35,082 nt of DNA, from NCBI GenBank assembly GCA_002307115.1, contig DBTP01000058.1, positions 1-35,082 of the forward strand. Reading direction: 5' to 3'. Within the stretch, counting starts at the first letter, position 1, and each line of letters starts with the position of its first letter. The stretch comes from Fibrobacter sp. UBA1313 (GTDB lineage Bacteria > Fibrobacterota > Fibrobacteria > Fibrobacterales > Fibrobacteraceae). The notes beneath the pieces were generated by a model. The model saw only the letters and a list, made by a program, of their open reading frames with translations, did not search any database and was not told the origin of the DNA. Below, piece by piece: positions 7,805-15,804 of this stretch. Both the position numbers and the translations under genes were made by a program.

Positions 7805-8176
7805 ATGACTGCTATTGCAAAAAAAAGAATTCAGTCTCGCATTGCGCGGCATGAGCGCGTTCGTAGGTCTGTCAAGGGTACCCCAGAACGTCCTCGTTTG
7901 ACCGTTCGTCGCACTCTTGTCAATATGATCGCTCAGATTATTAATGACAAGGATAATAAGTCTTTGGTTCAGGTTTCTACCGCTTCTAAGGAATTCCAAC
8001 AGAAGTTTGGTGAACTGACTAAAACAGAACAGAGCCGCAAGCTCGGATCTCTCATCGCCGACGCAGCCAAGTCCAAGGGTATTGATGCCGTGGTCTTTGA
8101 TCGCGGTGGTTACATCTATCATGGCCGCGTCCAGGCCCTCGCTGAGGGTGCTCGTGAAAGCGGACTCCAATTCTAA
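7805..8176 (+). CDS. rplR: 50S ribosomal protein L18
   Basis: Encodes 123 residues, usual for L18, which binds 5S rRNA together with L5. The N-terminal basic region (RIARHERVRRSVKGTPERPRL), the central ISTASKE-like VSTASKEFQQKFG, and the C-terminal AVVFDRGGYIYHGRVQALAEGARESGLQF are diagnostic. It ends 10 nt before the TTG start of rpsE and the AAGAGG SD of that gene begins immediately at the L18 stop. Confidence 0.98.
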   Translation: MTAIAKKRIQSRIARHERVRRSVKGTPERPRLTVRRTLVNMIAQIINDKDNKSLVQVSTASKEFQQKFGELTKTEQSRKLGSLIADAAKSKGIDAVVFDRGGYIYHGRVQALAEGARESGLQF

Positions 8177-8186
8177 GAGGTACACT

Positions 8187-8669
8187 TTGGAACGCGAAAC
8201 TCAAGTTTCTGAATTCGAAGACAAGGTTGTTCACATCAATCGCTGTGCTAAAGTGGTGAAGGGTGGCCGTCGCTTCTCTTTCAGTGCTCTAGTCGTTGTT
8301 GGTAATAAAAAAGGTAAGATTGGGGTTGGACTCGGTAAGGCTAAGGAAGTTTCCGAAGCCATCCGCAAGGGTACCGAAGCTGCTCAACGCAGTCTCATCG
8401 AAGTTAATCTTCTCGATGGAACTATTCCCCATGATATCGAAGTGAAGTTTGGCGCTACGCGCATTCTTCTCATGCCTGCTGCTCCGGGTACTGGCGTTAT
8501 CGCTGGTTCTGCTGCACGTGCCGTTCTCGAACTGGCCGGTGTACGCAATATCCTGACAAAGATCCATGGTTCTTCTAACCCAAGTACCGTGGTTCGCGCT
8601 TGCATTGAGGGTCTCACTTCCCAAAAGAACAAGAAAGACTGCGCTACCCTGCGCGGTATCAACGGCTGA
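8187..8669 (+). CDS. rpsE: 30S ribosomal protein S5 (TTG start)
   Basis: Encodes 160 residues. No ATG or GTG lies at the right place. The TTG at 8187 is 6 nt after AAGAGG (8175-8180) and gives the expected N-terminus (ERETQVSEFEDKVVHINRC). A longer reading from 8082 would overlap rplR by 95 nt and adds residues that do not belong to S5. S5 acts at the mRNA entry site and in decoding fidelity. The S5 signature is clear: CAKVVKGGRRFSFSALVVVGN, GKGKA-like GVGLGKAKEVSEAIRKG, and GTGVIAGSAARAVLELAGV. rpmD follows after 10 nt. Confidence 0.95.
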   Translation: MERETQVSEFEDKVVHINRCAKVVKGGRRFSFSALVVVGNKKGKIGVGLGKAKEVSEAIRKGTEAAQRSLIEVNLLDGTIPHDIEVKFGATRILLMPAAPGTGVIAGSAARAVLELAGVRNILTKIHGSSNPSTVVRACIEGLTSQKNKKDCATLRGING

Positions 8670-8679
8670 GGCTAGTGAA

Positions 8680-8859
8680 ATGAAAAAAGTTCGTATTACT
8701 CAAATGAAGGGTATTGTCCGAGTTCTCCCGGAGCAACGCGCTAATTTAGAGGCGCTCGGCTTGCGTGGAATCGGTAAGACTAAAGAACATGTGTTGACCC
8801 CGGTTATTCAGGGAATGCTCAACCGTGTTCGTCACATGGTTAAGGTCGAGGAGATCTAA
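8680..8859 (+). CDS. rpmD: 50S ribosomal protein L30
   Basis: Encodes 59 residues from ATG 8680, the normal L30 size. GAGG at 8668-8671, overlapping the rpsE stop, is the likely SD. Readings that begin at 8566 are internal to rpsE and can be discarded. The small alpha/beta L30 fold is recognisable: KVRITQMKGIVRVLPEQRANLEALGLRGIGKT ending in VRHMVKVEEI, with the conserved GLRGIGK turn. L30 is optional in bacteria and is retained here, 1 nt before rplO. Confidence 0.95.
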   Translation: MKKVRITQMKGIVRVLPEQRANLEALGLRGIGKTKEHVLTPVIQGMLNRVRHMVKVEEI

Positions 8860-8860
8860 G

Positions 8861-9304
8861 ATGGAATTAAACACACTTAATCCCGGTAAGGCCTCTGTCA
8901 CTAAAGGTCGCAAGCGTATCGGTCGTGGTCCTGGCTCTGGTTGGGGTACGACTGCTGGTCGTGGTCAGAAAGGTGCTGGAGCTCGTAAGAGCGCGAAGGC
9001 TGGCCGTGTTGGATTTGAAGGCGGCCAGATGCCTATCCATCGTCGTACACCAAAACGTGGATTCAAATCCCATTTTGTGCGCGATGTTCAGATTGTAAAT
9101 CTTAAGGCTCTCTCGGCTTCTAGCGTTGTTGATTTTGACGCGAAAGTTCTTGCAGATCAAGGTTTGATTCGCTCTGTCGGAAAGCCCGTGAAAGTTCTTG
9201 GTTTTGGAATAATTAATAAGGCTATTAACCTGAAGGTCAATGCGATCAGTGAAAAGGCTAAGGCTGCGGTCTTAGCTGCTGGTGGCAAAGTCGAGATCGT
9301 CTAA
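8861..9304 (+). CDS. rplO: 50S ribosomal protein L15
   Basis: Encodes 147 residues from ATG 8861, just after GGAG of the rpmD end (8850-8853). L15 is a late-assembly 50S protein with an extended N-terminal arm. That arm is clear: LNTLNPGKASVTKGRKRIGRG, GSGWGTTAGRGQKGAGAR and FEGGQMPIHRRTPKRGF. The globular end has VKVLGFGIINKAINLKVNAISEKAKAAVLAAGGKVE. The stop overlaps secY by one base (TAATG). Confidence 0.97.
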   Translation: MELNTLNPGKASVTKGRKRIGRGPGSGWGTTAGRGQKGAGARKSAKAGRVGFEGGQMPIHRRTPKRGFKSHFVRDVQIVNLKALSASSVVDFDAKVLADQGLIRSVGKPVKVLGFGIINKAINLKVNAISEKAKAAVLAAGGKVEIV

Positions 9305-10665
9305 TGGAAGCATTTAAGAAAGCTATTGACGCTTTTGTCAACGCCTTCAAAATAGAAGACTTAAGGAAGAAGTTGCTCTTCACCTTAGGGATTCTTATCA
9401 TCTATCGAGTTGGTGCTCATATCACAATTCCAGGTGTGGATGCTCCTGTTTTGGCTCAATACTTCCAGAACAGTAATAATGTGTTTGGCTTGTATGATTC
9501 CTTTACGGGTGGAGCCTTTGCTAAGGCGACTATCTTTGCTTTGGGTATCATGCCATATATCACAGCAAGTATCATCATTCAGTTGATGGGATCTGTGATT
9601 CCGGCCATTCAAATGCTTCAGAAGGAAGGTCAGGAAGGGCGTGCAAAGTTAAATCAATACACACGCTACTTTACAGTTATTATTGCAGCCCTTCAAGGCT
9701 GGGGTGTTTCTGTATGGCTTTCTTCGCTTAAAGTTTCCACCGCTTCCGGTGCTGGTCTTTCTGTGCTTACTGATGGTTTTTCGTCAGGAGTTGGAAATAT
9801 TGGTTTCCGGTTACTTGCTACGCTTACCTTCACTGCAGGCACAGTTTTTGTGATGTACCTGGGTGAACAAATCACCTCTCGGGGTGTGGGTAATGGTATC
9901 TCTCTGATTATTTTTGCTGGTATCGTTGGAGCTCTTCCAAGAGCATTCACTCGCGAACTGGAAATGTTGACCGAAGGTATTCAACCCCTTGCCATTGAGA
10001 TTTTTATCTTGGCGATGGTGATTGTTATTATCGGATTCATTGTTTTCGTGGAGCAAGCGAATCGACGCATTCCGTTGCAGAGTCCTCGCCGTGTGGTGGG
10101 CCGTAAAGTGATGGGTGGTCAGGCTAGCTATTTGCCGTTCAAGGTGAATACTGCTGGTGTGATTCCTGTGATTTTCGCGTCTTCCATTATGTTTGTGCCT
10201 GCAATTGTTGCTTCGTGGATGCCGAATGTGAGCTGGGCTCAGTCGTTTGCTGGTGCGTTTATGCCGGGACATATCACCTATAGCGTGATATTTGCCACTC
10301 TGATTATTTTCTTCACGTATTTTTACACAGCAATTCAGTATAACCCCAATGATATTGCTGATAATTTGAAAAAGTCAGGTGGATTTATTCCGGGCATTCG
10401 TCCAGGTAAAAAGACCGCTGAATATATTGATCACATCTTGACTCGCATTTCACTTCCAGGATCTATTTTCTTGGCTGTGATTAGCGTAGGACCTCTTCAT
10501 TTGAAAGACGCATTGAATATGTCTTTCTATATTGGGGGCACCTCGGTCTTGATCGTGGTAGGTGTTGCTTTGGATACGCTTCGTCAACTCGAAGCCCAAT
10601 TGCATACCAAGAATTATGAAGGTTTCCTGAAACACGGCCGCATTCGCGGCAGGACGGCGTCCTAG
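9304..10665 (+). CDS. secY: Preprotein translocase channel subunit SecY
   Basis: Encodes 453 residues, normal for SecY, the pore of the Sec translocon in the inner membrane. About ten hydrophobic segments can be followed. Family landmarks are the plug/TM2 region (NVFGLYDSFTGGAFAKATIFALGIMPYITASIIIQL), the loop LNQYTRYFTV, GEQITSRGVGNGISLIIFAGI, GGQASYLPFKVNTAGVIPVIFA, and NPNDIADNLKKSGGFIPGIRPGKKT. It starts on the last base of the rplO stop and overlaps infA by one base. adk and map, which often follow secY, are not here. Confidence 0.98.
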   Translation: MEAFKKAIDAFVNAFKIEDLRKKLLFTLGILIIYRVGAHITIPGVDAPVLAQYFQNSNNVFGLYDSFTGGAFAKATIFALGIMPYITASIIIQLMGSVIPAIQMLQKEGQEGRAKLNQYTRYFTVIIAALQGWGVSVWLSSLKVSTASGAGLSVLTDGFSSGVGNIGFRLLATLTFTAGTVFVMYLGEQITSRGVGNGISLIIFAGIVGALPRAFTRELEMLTEGIQPLAIEIFILAMVIVIIGFIVFVEQANRRIPLQSPRRVVGRKVMGGQASYLPFKVNTAGVIPVIFASSIMFVPAIVASWMPNVSWAQSFAGAFMPGHITYSVIFATLIIFFTYFYTAIQYNPNDIADNLKKSGGFIPGIRPGKKTAEYIDHILTRISLPGSIFLAVISVGPLHLKDALNMSFYIGGTSVLIVVGVALDTLRQLEAQLHTKNYEGFLKHGRIRGRTAS

Positions 10666-10883
10666 TGGCTAAAGAAGAAGGCATTCAAGTAGAAGGCGTT
10701 GTGCTTGAGGCACTCCCAAACGCATTCTTTCGTGTAGGCCTCGAAAATGGTCACGAGATTCTCGCTCACGTTTCAGGAAAAATGCGCAGGCATTTTATTA
10801 GAATCCTGCCCGATGACAAAGTGTTGGTTGAGATTTCTCCCTACGATTTATCGCGGGGTCGAATCACTTATCGTTACAAGTAA
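10665..10883 (+). CDS. infA: Translation initiation factor IF-1
   Basis: Encodes 72 residues, the invariant IF-1 size. The GTG start at 10665 shares its G with the secY TAG stop. GGCAGGA inside secY serves as SD. IF-1 is an OB-fold protein that binds the 30S A site during initiation. Typical segments are EEGIQVEGVVLEALPNAFFRVGLENGHEILAHVSGKMR, RHFIRILPDDKVLVEISPYDLSRGRITYRYK. It lies upstream of rpmJ as in most bacteria. Confidence 0.98.
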   Translation: MAKEEGIQVEGVVLEALPNAFFRVGLENGHEILAHVSGKMRRHFIRILPDDKVLVEISPYDLSRGRITYRYK

Positions 10884-10906
10884 TAGGGATAAAGAAGGTT
10901 GAACCT

Positions 10907-11023
10907 ATGAAAATCAAAGCCTCCATCAAACCCAGATGCGAAAATTGCAAGATTATCCGTCGTAAGGGTATTTTGCGTATCATCTGTTCGAAGAACCCCC
11001 GCCACAAGCAGAAACAGGGATAG
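10907..11023 (+). CDS. rpmJ: 50S ribosomal protein L36, zinc-binding form
   Basis: A 38-residue gene. ATG 10907 to TAG 11023 reads MKIKASIKPRCENCKIIRR and continues with KGILRIICSKNPRHKQKQG. The zinc ligands are present as C11, C14, C27 and H33, so this is the C+ form. L36 is a small late-assembly 50S protein. The position between infA and rpsM is canonical, with gaps of 23 and 8 nt. GAAGG at 10894-10898 gives an SD. Too short for many gene finders but certain from sequence and context. Confidence 0.96.
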   Translation: MKIKASIKPRCENCKIIRRKGILRIICSKNPRHKQKQG

Positions 11024-11031
11024 GAGATTTC

Positions 11032-11400
11032 ATGGCACGTATTGCTGGTGTCGATTTGCCGAAAAACAAGACCGCTGAATACGGTTTGACGGCTATCTAT
11101 GGTGTTGGTTTATTCACTGCTCGTAAAGTTTGTACCCAGCTGGGTATTGATCTTAACAGGAAGTGTGATGACCTCACTGAAGAAGAACAAGGTAAAATTC
11201 GTCATCTTCTCGAAGGCGAATATTCTGTAGAAGGGCAACTTCGTGCAGAAGTTACCCTTAACATCAAACGTTTGCAAGATATTGGATGCTATCGCGGCTC
11301 TCGCCATCGTAAAGGCTTGCCTGTACGCGGTCAGCGTTCTCGTACCAATGCTCGCACTCGCAAAGGCCCCAAGAAAACTGTGGCTAACAAGAAGAAGTAA
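11032..11400 (+). CDS. rpsM: 30S ribosomal protein S13
   Basis: Encodes 122 residues. S13 is in the 30S head and contacts tRNA and the 50S subunit. The start MARIAGVDLPKNKTAEYGLTAIYGVG with the helix-hairpin-helix region, and the C-terminal signature GCYRGSRHRKGLPVRGQRSRTNARTRKGPKKTVANKK, are diagnostic. ATG 11032 follows AGGAG (11022-11026), which overlaps the rpmJ stop. rpsK follows after 11 nt. Confidence 0.98.
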   Translation: MARIAGVDLPKNKTAEYGLTAIYGVGLFTARKVCTQLGIDLNRKCDDLTEEEQGKIRHLLEGEYSVEGQLRAEVTLNIKRLQDIGCYRGSRHRKGLPVRGQRSRTNARTRKGPKKTVANKKK

Positions 11401-11411
11401 GGAGACGGTTC

Positions 11412-11843
11412 GTGGCTGACGAAGAAATCAAAGAAACCCCGGCTGCTGCTGAAGCTGTTGCCGAGGACGTTAAAGTTAAGAAAAGCAAGAAGCGTATTGA
11501 TGTGCAAGGTATTGCTTGCGTCAATGCTTCTTTTAACAACACCATTGTGTCGATCACCGATGCTCGCGGAAACGTAGTAGCATGGGGTTCGCCAGGAAAC
11601 TCTGGCTTTAAGGGCTCTCGTAAGAGTACCCCGTTTGCCGCTCAGCTCGCCTCAGAAACAGCTGCTCGCAAAGCTTTTGATCTTGGCATGCGCAAGGTTG
11701 ATGTACGTGTTAAGGGTGCTGGCGGTGGTCGTGAGTCCGCTGTTCGTGCGCTTAAAAACGCTGGTATTGAAGTGTTGACAATTCGTGATGTGACGGGAAT
11801 CCCTCACAACGGATGTCGTCCTAAGAAGAAGAGAAGAATCTAA
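11412..11843 (+). CDS. rpsK: 30S ribosomal protein S11
   Basis: Encodes 143 residues with a GTG start at 11412 preceded by AAGGAG. S11 is a platform protein of the 30S subunit. An acidic-then-basic N-terminal extension of about 30 residues (EEIKETPAAAEAVAEDVKVKKSKKR) precedes the conserved core (GIACVNASFNNTIVSITDARGN, GFKGSRKSTPFAAQLA, VRVKGAGGGRESAVRAL, DVTGIPHNGCRPKKKRRI). This makes it slightly longer than the common 129 residues. The next gene is rpoA, 19 nt away, without an intervening rpsD. Confidence 0.97.
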   Translation: MADEEIKETPAAAEAVAEDVKVKKSKKRIDVQGIACVNASFNNTIVSITDARGNVVAWGSPGNSGFKGSRKSTPFAAQLASETAARKAFDLGMRKVDVRVKGAGGGRESAVRALKNAGIEVLTIRDVTGIPHNGCRPKKKRRI

Positions 11844-11862
11844 TTCTAAAGGGGAAACGCCA

Positions 11863-12837
11863 ATGATGTGGAAATCTCTCCAAATGCCGCGCAGTTTTCA
11901 GAAAGTGGAAACTGGCGAAGATGGGCGCTACGCAAAGTTTGTCGTAGAAGCTCTTGAACGTGGATGGGGTATTACTTTGGGTAATGCTTTGCGCCGTACC
12001 CTTCTCTCTTCCTTACAAGGGGCAGCGATTGTCTCTGTAAGAATTGATAAGGTTGAGAAGGAATTTACCTCGATTCCTGGAGTTAAGGAAGATGTCACTG
12101 ACATCATTCTGAACCTCAAGAACATTCGGGTAAAGCTTCTTTCGGATCATGATGAGACATTACGTCTTGACATGTCCGGTGATGGCAAAATTACAGCCGC
12201 GAACATCGAGGAGAATCCCAACGTGGTGATTCTGACCCCAGATGTCCATGTTGCAACCCTTAATGGGAATGCGTCTTTGAGCATGGAGATGAAAGTCTCT
12301 TCCGGCCGTGGTTATGTGACTTCGGACGAACTTAAAGATCCAGAGGCTCCGATAGGCGAGATTGCTATGGATGCGAACTTCAACCCCGTGTTGAAGGTTG
12401 CCATGCATATTAGCGATACGCGTGTTGGTCAGCGTACTGATTTTAACAGGCTGGAACTTGAAGTTACTACTGACGGTTCGATTGATCCAGAAGATGCTCT
12501 CGCCTACGCGGCAAAGCTTTTGGTAGATCACTTGGATGCATTTATTAACTTCGAAGGTGACCTTGAGTCTCCTGAAGAGTTAGTGCAGGATGAAGAACGT
12601 CAGCGAGTCGCCAATCTTCTTCGTATGCGCGTTGATGAACTGGAACTTTCAGTTCGTTCTAGTAACTGTCTCCGTATGGCTAATATCCATACGATCGCAG
12701 AACTTGTGCGCAATAAAGAAAATGATATGCTTAAATACAAGAACTTCGGTAGGAAGTCCTTAGTAGAACTTAACGAGGTGTTGACTTCGATGGGTCTCGG
12801 CTTCGGGATTAACGTCGACGATTACCTGAAGGATTAA
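11863..12837 (+). CDS. rpoA: DNA-directed RNA polymerase alpha subunit
   Basis: Encodes 324 residues, the usual alpha length. The N-terminal domain, which dimerises and assembles beta and beta', has GRYAKFVVEALERGWGITLGNALRRTLLSSL and VPGVKEDVTDIILNLK-like residues. The C-terminal domain, which binds UP elements and activators, begins around residue 255 with ELELSVRSSNCLRMANIHTIAELV and ends FGRKSLVELNEVLTSMGLGFG. Two ATGs in tandem (11863, 11866) follow AAGGGG at 11849-11854; the first is chosen. rplQ follows after 6 nt. Confidence 0.98.
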   Translation: MMWKSLQMPRSFQKVETGEDGRYAKFVVEALERGWGITLGNALRRTLLSSLQGAAIVSVRIDKVEKEFTSIPGVKEDVTDIILNLKNIRVKLLSDHDETLRLDMSGDGKITAANIEENPNVVILTPDVHVATLNGNASLSMEMKVSSGRGYVTSDELKDPEAPIGEIAMDANFNPVLKVAMHISDTRVGQRTDFNRLELEVTTDGSIDPEDALAYAAKLLVDHLDAFINFEGDLESPEELVQDEERQRVANLLRMRVDELELSVRSSNCLRMANIHTIAELVRNKENDMLKYKNFGRKSLVELNEVLTSMGLGFGINVDDYLKD

Positions 12838-12843
12838 TAGAAA

Positions 12844-13320
12844 ATGAGACACGGTGTAAAGAATAAGAAATTGGGTGTGAACGCCGAACACAAGCGTGCC
12901 ATTCTCCGTAGCCTCGCGACTTCTATCTTGGAGAAGGGCTTGGCAACTGAACAGGTTGATCGTAGTGTGCGTACCACGCTTCTCAAGGCTCGCCTTGCAC
13001 GTTGCGCTGTAGATCGTTTGATCACATATGCTAAAAAGGGTGATCTTTCTGCACGTCGTGAAGCGGCTCGTTTTGTTCGTGACCCAAAGGTTCTTCAAGG
13101 GCTTTTCGATGTCATTGGACCACGTTATGCTTCTCGCAATGGCGGTTATACTCGCGTGTTGAAACTTGGCCCGAATCGTCCAGGTGATGCCGCAGAAATG
13201 GCTTTGATTTCTCTTGTAGAAGATGAAGTCGCTGCAAAAACAAAGTCTGAGCCTGCTGTTAAGAAGAGTGCTGTGAAACCGATTGATATGGTTGAAGGTG
13301 CTACGAAGGCTGCTGAATAG
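12844..13320 (+). CDS. rplQ: 50S ribosomal protein L17
   Basis: Encodes 158 residues. The core is standard L17 (MRHGVKNKKLGVNAEHKRAILRSLATSILEKG, ARREAARFVRD, NGGYTRVLKLGPNRPGDAAEMALISLV). It is followed by a charged, Ala/Lys-rich tail of about 35 residues that shorter L17 proteins lack. L17 lies near the tunnel exit. This is the last gene of the operon: an intrinsic terminator begins 18 nt after its stop. Confidence 0.97.
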   Translation: MRHGVKNKKLGVNAEHKRAILRSLATSILEKGLATEQVDRSVRTTLLKARLARCAVDRLITYAKKGDLSARREAARFVRDPKVLQGLFDVIGPRYASRNGGYTRVLKLGPNRPGDAAEMALISLVEDEVAAKTKSEPAVKKSAVKPIDMVEGATKAAE

Positions 13321-13340
13321 ATTCTGTTTGTTATTTCAAA

Positions 13341-13371
13341 AAAAACCCAACTACTCAGTTGGGCTTTTTTT
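13341..13371 (+). terminator. Intrinsic terminator of the ribosomal operon
   Basis: A perfect 7-bp stem CCCAACT (13346-13352) / AGTTGGG (13357-13363) with a 4-nt loop is flanked by an A-run on the left and seven Ts at 13365-13371 on the right. It lies 25 nt after the rplQ stop and ends the long tuf-to-rplQ transcription unit. The A-run opposite the T-run could let it act in reverse too, but no gene runs toward it from the right. Confidence 0.9.
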
Positions 13372-13378
13372 GTATCTT
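13365..13378 (+). promoter_or_regulatory. T-rich promoter-like motif before the polysaccharide genes
   Basis: TTTTTTTGTATCTT overlaps the T-tract of the preceding terminator. A closely similar string stands before four other transcription-unit starts in this window. If TGTATC acts as a -10-like element, the start site would fall near 13383, leaving a short leader with the AAGGA SD (13391-13395) before ATG 13402. This is inference from position and recurrence; no start site is proven. Confidence 0.3.
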
Positions 13379-13401
13379 CCTAGCACGGGATAAGGATTTT
13401 T

Positions 13402-14589
13402 ATGGCTTCTGTCAAGAATATTAGTTTGTTTCTATTGAGTTTCTTCTCCGCCCTATTGTGGGCAGGAGAAAATAGTAATATGAATTCGTTGAGTAGCACT
13501 CTTTCGCTATCGGCGAACGGAACGCTTCAGAGAAGCTCTGCTGTGATGACCCCGTCGTATAGTGAGGGGATGGTGGATTCCACTTATTTACTGGGTCCTG
13601 GAGATTTTCTGGATATTATGCTGGAGGAGACTTACCTTTCTGTGCAGGTCTATCCAGATGGTTCTGTGGCAATTGATGAATGCGGTGTAGTCGACGTAGG
13701 TGGGAAAACCCTATCAGAAGCGAGAGCCGAAATACTGAAAGTGGTGGCAAAACGCTATAATCCTCAATACTGTTTTGTCCAGCTGGCCCAGTTGAAAAAG
13801 TTTCGTGTGAATATCATGGGAGCTGTAAATATTGTGGGTCAGATGATGGTGGAGCCTCAGACACGATTGAGTTTGTTGTTGCGTTTGGTTGGAGGAACAT
13901 TGGCTTCTGGTGATAATGCAGATGTGCGAGTGATTCGGCATGGCGATACCATTCATGTGAACTGTACGAACGTATTTGATAATGGTGATTTTGAAAATGA
14001 CTTAATGCTGCAGCAGGGCGATCAGATCTTTGTGCCGTTTTTGAATTTGGAAGATGCGGTCACGGTGATTTTCCCTGGTTACCGCGGGGCGATACCCTAC
14101 AAAAAAGATCGTACTGTGGAAGAATATTTCAAAATGGCTGGTGGAGCACGAATTCATAATTTCGGCTACCAGTCTATCATGATTCGTAATACGGACAAAA
14201 CCTCTGAAACTATTTCGGTAAGCGATAAATCCACGAAAACGGTCTCGCCGAGAGCGGAAATAGAGTTTTCTTTGAAGTCTCTGGTGGTTTATGTGGGCGG
14301 TTCTGTTACTGGAGTGGGACGGCTGAATTATGAGCCGTCTTGGCATGCTCTTGATTACATTGCGGCTGCTGGGGTGACGCCAGTAACTGGTTCTTGGAGC
14401 CAAGTTCATGTGACTCGAGGCAATCGGGAAACTTTAAGTGTCAATGTGACAGAAGATGTTATTTTACCAGGAGATTTTATTGAAATTCCTAAAAGTAACT
14501 ATGAAAATTTCAAAGATTTTACTCTGTTTGTAGCCTCACTTCTTACCGTGCTCTCTTCCGCATTCATTATCTACGTTAACTATAAGTAG
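13402..14589 (+). CDS. Wza-like polysaccharide export protein with SLBB repeats
   Basis: Encodes 395 residues resembling outer-membrane polysaccharide export (OPX) proteins. A signal peptide is visible (residues 1-21, cleavage likely after LLWA) but there is no lipobox cysteine, unlike classical Wza. The export domain begins with YLLGPGDFLDIML (about residue 63) and KYNP-like KRYNPQYCFVQL. Three soluble-ligand-binding beta-grasp-like segments follow (about 135-215, 220-290, 295-365), for example VNIMGAVNIVGQMMVEPQTRL and VYVGGSVTGVGRLNYEPSW. The C-terminus is a hydrophobic helix (FTLFVASLLTVLSSAFIIYV), as expected for the OPX pore helix. It starts a three-gene + strand run with chain-length and polymerase genes, 6 nt before the next. 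The role in exporting a surface or capsular polysaccharide is inferred from the family. Confidence 0.85.
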   Translation: MASVKNISLFLLSFFSALLWAGENSNMNSLSSTLSLSANGTLQRSSAVMTPSYSEGMVDSTYLLGPGDFLDIMLEETYLSVQVYPDGSVAIDECGVVDVGGKTLSEARAEILKVVAKRYNPQYCFVQLAQLKKFRVNIMGAVNIVGQMMVEPQTRLSLLLRLVGGTLASGDNADVRVIRHGDTIHVNCTNVFDNGDFENDLMLQQGDQIFVPFLNLEDAVTVIFPGYRGAIPYKKDRTVEEYFKMAGGARIHNFGYQSIMIRNTDKTSETISVSDKSTKTVSPRAEIEFSLKSLVVYVGGSVTGVGRLNYEPSWHALDYIAAAGVTPVTGSWSQVHVTRGNRETLSVNVTEDVILPGDFIEIPKSNYENFKDFTLFVASLLTVLSSAFIIYVNYK

Positions 14590-14595
14590 TTCCTT

Positions 14596-15795
14596 ATGAC
14601 GACACCTGATTCTCCGAGCTTGACTGAGTCCCTTTTGCGAATTCTTAATAACAATCTGAAACACATAAAGTTATGTGTGGCGATTGTGCTTATCCCGACG
14701 CTGATTGCTTTTGTAGCGGTGATGATGATTAAACCGACATATTCTGCAACTGCCATTGTGACACCGCCAGCATCCACTAGTGCTATGGGAAGCTTAAGCA
14801 GTATGCTCGGCGGGAATGGGTCTTCTTATGCTTCATTGCTTGGCTTGTCATCTGGTTCTAATGATGCCGATGCGATCTGGACTTTTTTCAATTCATGGGA
14901 ATTACACGATCAGGTGATTACCAAATTTAATTTGGCGGAGCACTATGAGTTTAAGGGAAAATACCATGCCGATTTGTTAAAGGAATTTCGCCGGAATTTT
15001 TCATTGACGCTCACCAAAGAAGATATGCTTGAAGTTACCATTGAAGATGAGGATTATAAACTTGCGGCACAAATGGTTCAATTTATGCTCGTACAAGCAG
15101 ATTCCATGTACAATGCATTTAAAACGGCTCAGGCTCGCCAATCAAGAGAATACTTTGAAGGTAGAATCAACAAATGCCTTGTAACTCTGGATTCATTGGA
15201 AGATGATTTCGTGAATTTTCAGGTAAAAAATAATTTTTATGACCCTTCAATACAGATGGAGTCAACAATTAAGTATTTGGGAGAACAAGAAGCTCAGCGT
15301 GAGGCGGTGGATGTCGAATTGAATTATGAACGCATGAATAGAGGTGTGGATTCAAAAAAATATGAAGAACTTCAGAAACGTTATCGGAGTTTGGATGCCT
15401 CGCTGTCTCGGACACTCAGTGGAAAACGTGAATCTTTAGGTTTGATTGCACTGAAAAAATCACCCGCTTTGGGTGCAGAATACCTGCGGAAAGAAAGCGA
15501 AATCAAAGTTCAGGAAACGATGTATAAAATGCTCCGCCAGCAGAGCGAACAGTTATTGTTAGAAGAAGCAAAAATTCTTAAGAATTTGCATGTCCTAGAA
15601 GCTCCATGGGAGAATGATAAAAAAGTGGCACCTCGTCGTGGTGTGATTTTGATGTTTGCTTGTTTCGTGTCGTTCCTTCTTGCCACTTTAATTTGCAATA
15701 TGATTGCGTATTTGGAAGAGGAAAAAAAACGCGGTTCTGCTGTTGCTAAAGAATGGGTGCGTTTTTGTCAGTTTTTTCATCGGAAAAAACCTTAG
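14596..15795 (+). CDS. Wzz-type polysaccharide chain-length regulator
   Basis: Encodes 399 residues with the layout of polysaccharide co-polymerases. There is one transmembrane helix near the N-terminus (about 26-45, CVAIVLIPTLIAFVAVMM), a long periplasmic part rich in predicted coiled coil, and a second helix near the C-terminus (about 350-372). The proline-containing motif before the second helix (LEAPWENDKKVAPRRG) is typical of the Wzz family. After the first helix comes a Gly/Ser-rich stretch (GSLSSMLGGNGSSYASLLG), common in FCB-group members. There is no C-terminal tyrosine-kinase domain and no Walker motif, so any kinase partner must be elsewhere. It probably sets polymer length together with the Wzy-like polymerase 9 nt downstream. 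Confidence 0.85.
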   Translation: MTTPDSPSLTESLLRILNNNLKHIKLCVAIVLIPTLIAFVAVMMIKPTYSATAIVTPPASTSAMGSLSSMLGGNGSSYASLLGLSSGSNDADAIWTFFNSWELHDQVITKFNLAEHYEFKGKYHADLLKEFRRNFSLTLTKEDMLEVTIEDEDYKLAAQMVQFMLVQADSMYNAFKTAQARQSREYFEGRINKCLVTLDSLEDDFVNFQVKNNFYDPSIQMESTIKYLGEQEAQREAVDVELNYERMNRGVDSKKYEELQKRYRSLDASLSRTLSGKRESLGLIALKKSPALGAEYLRKESEIKVQETMYKMLRQQSEQLLLEEAKILKNLHVLEAPWENDKKVAPRRGVILMFACFVSFLLATLICNMIAYLEEEKKRGSAVAKEWVRFCQFFHRKKP

Positions 15796-15804
15796 GAAAC
15801 GCAA

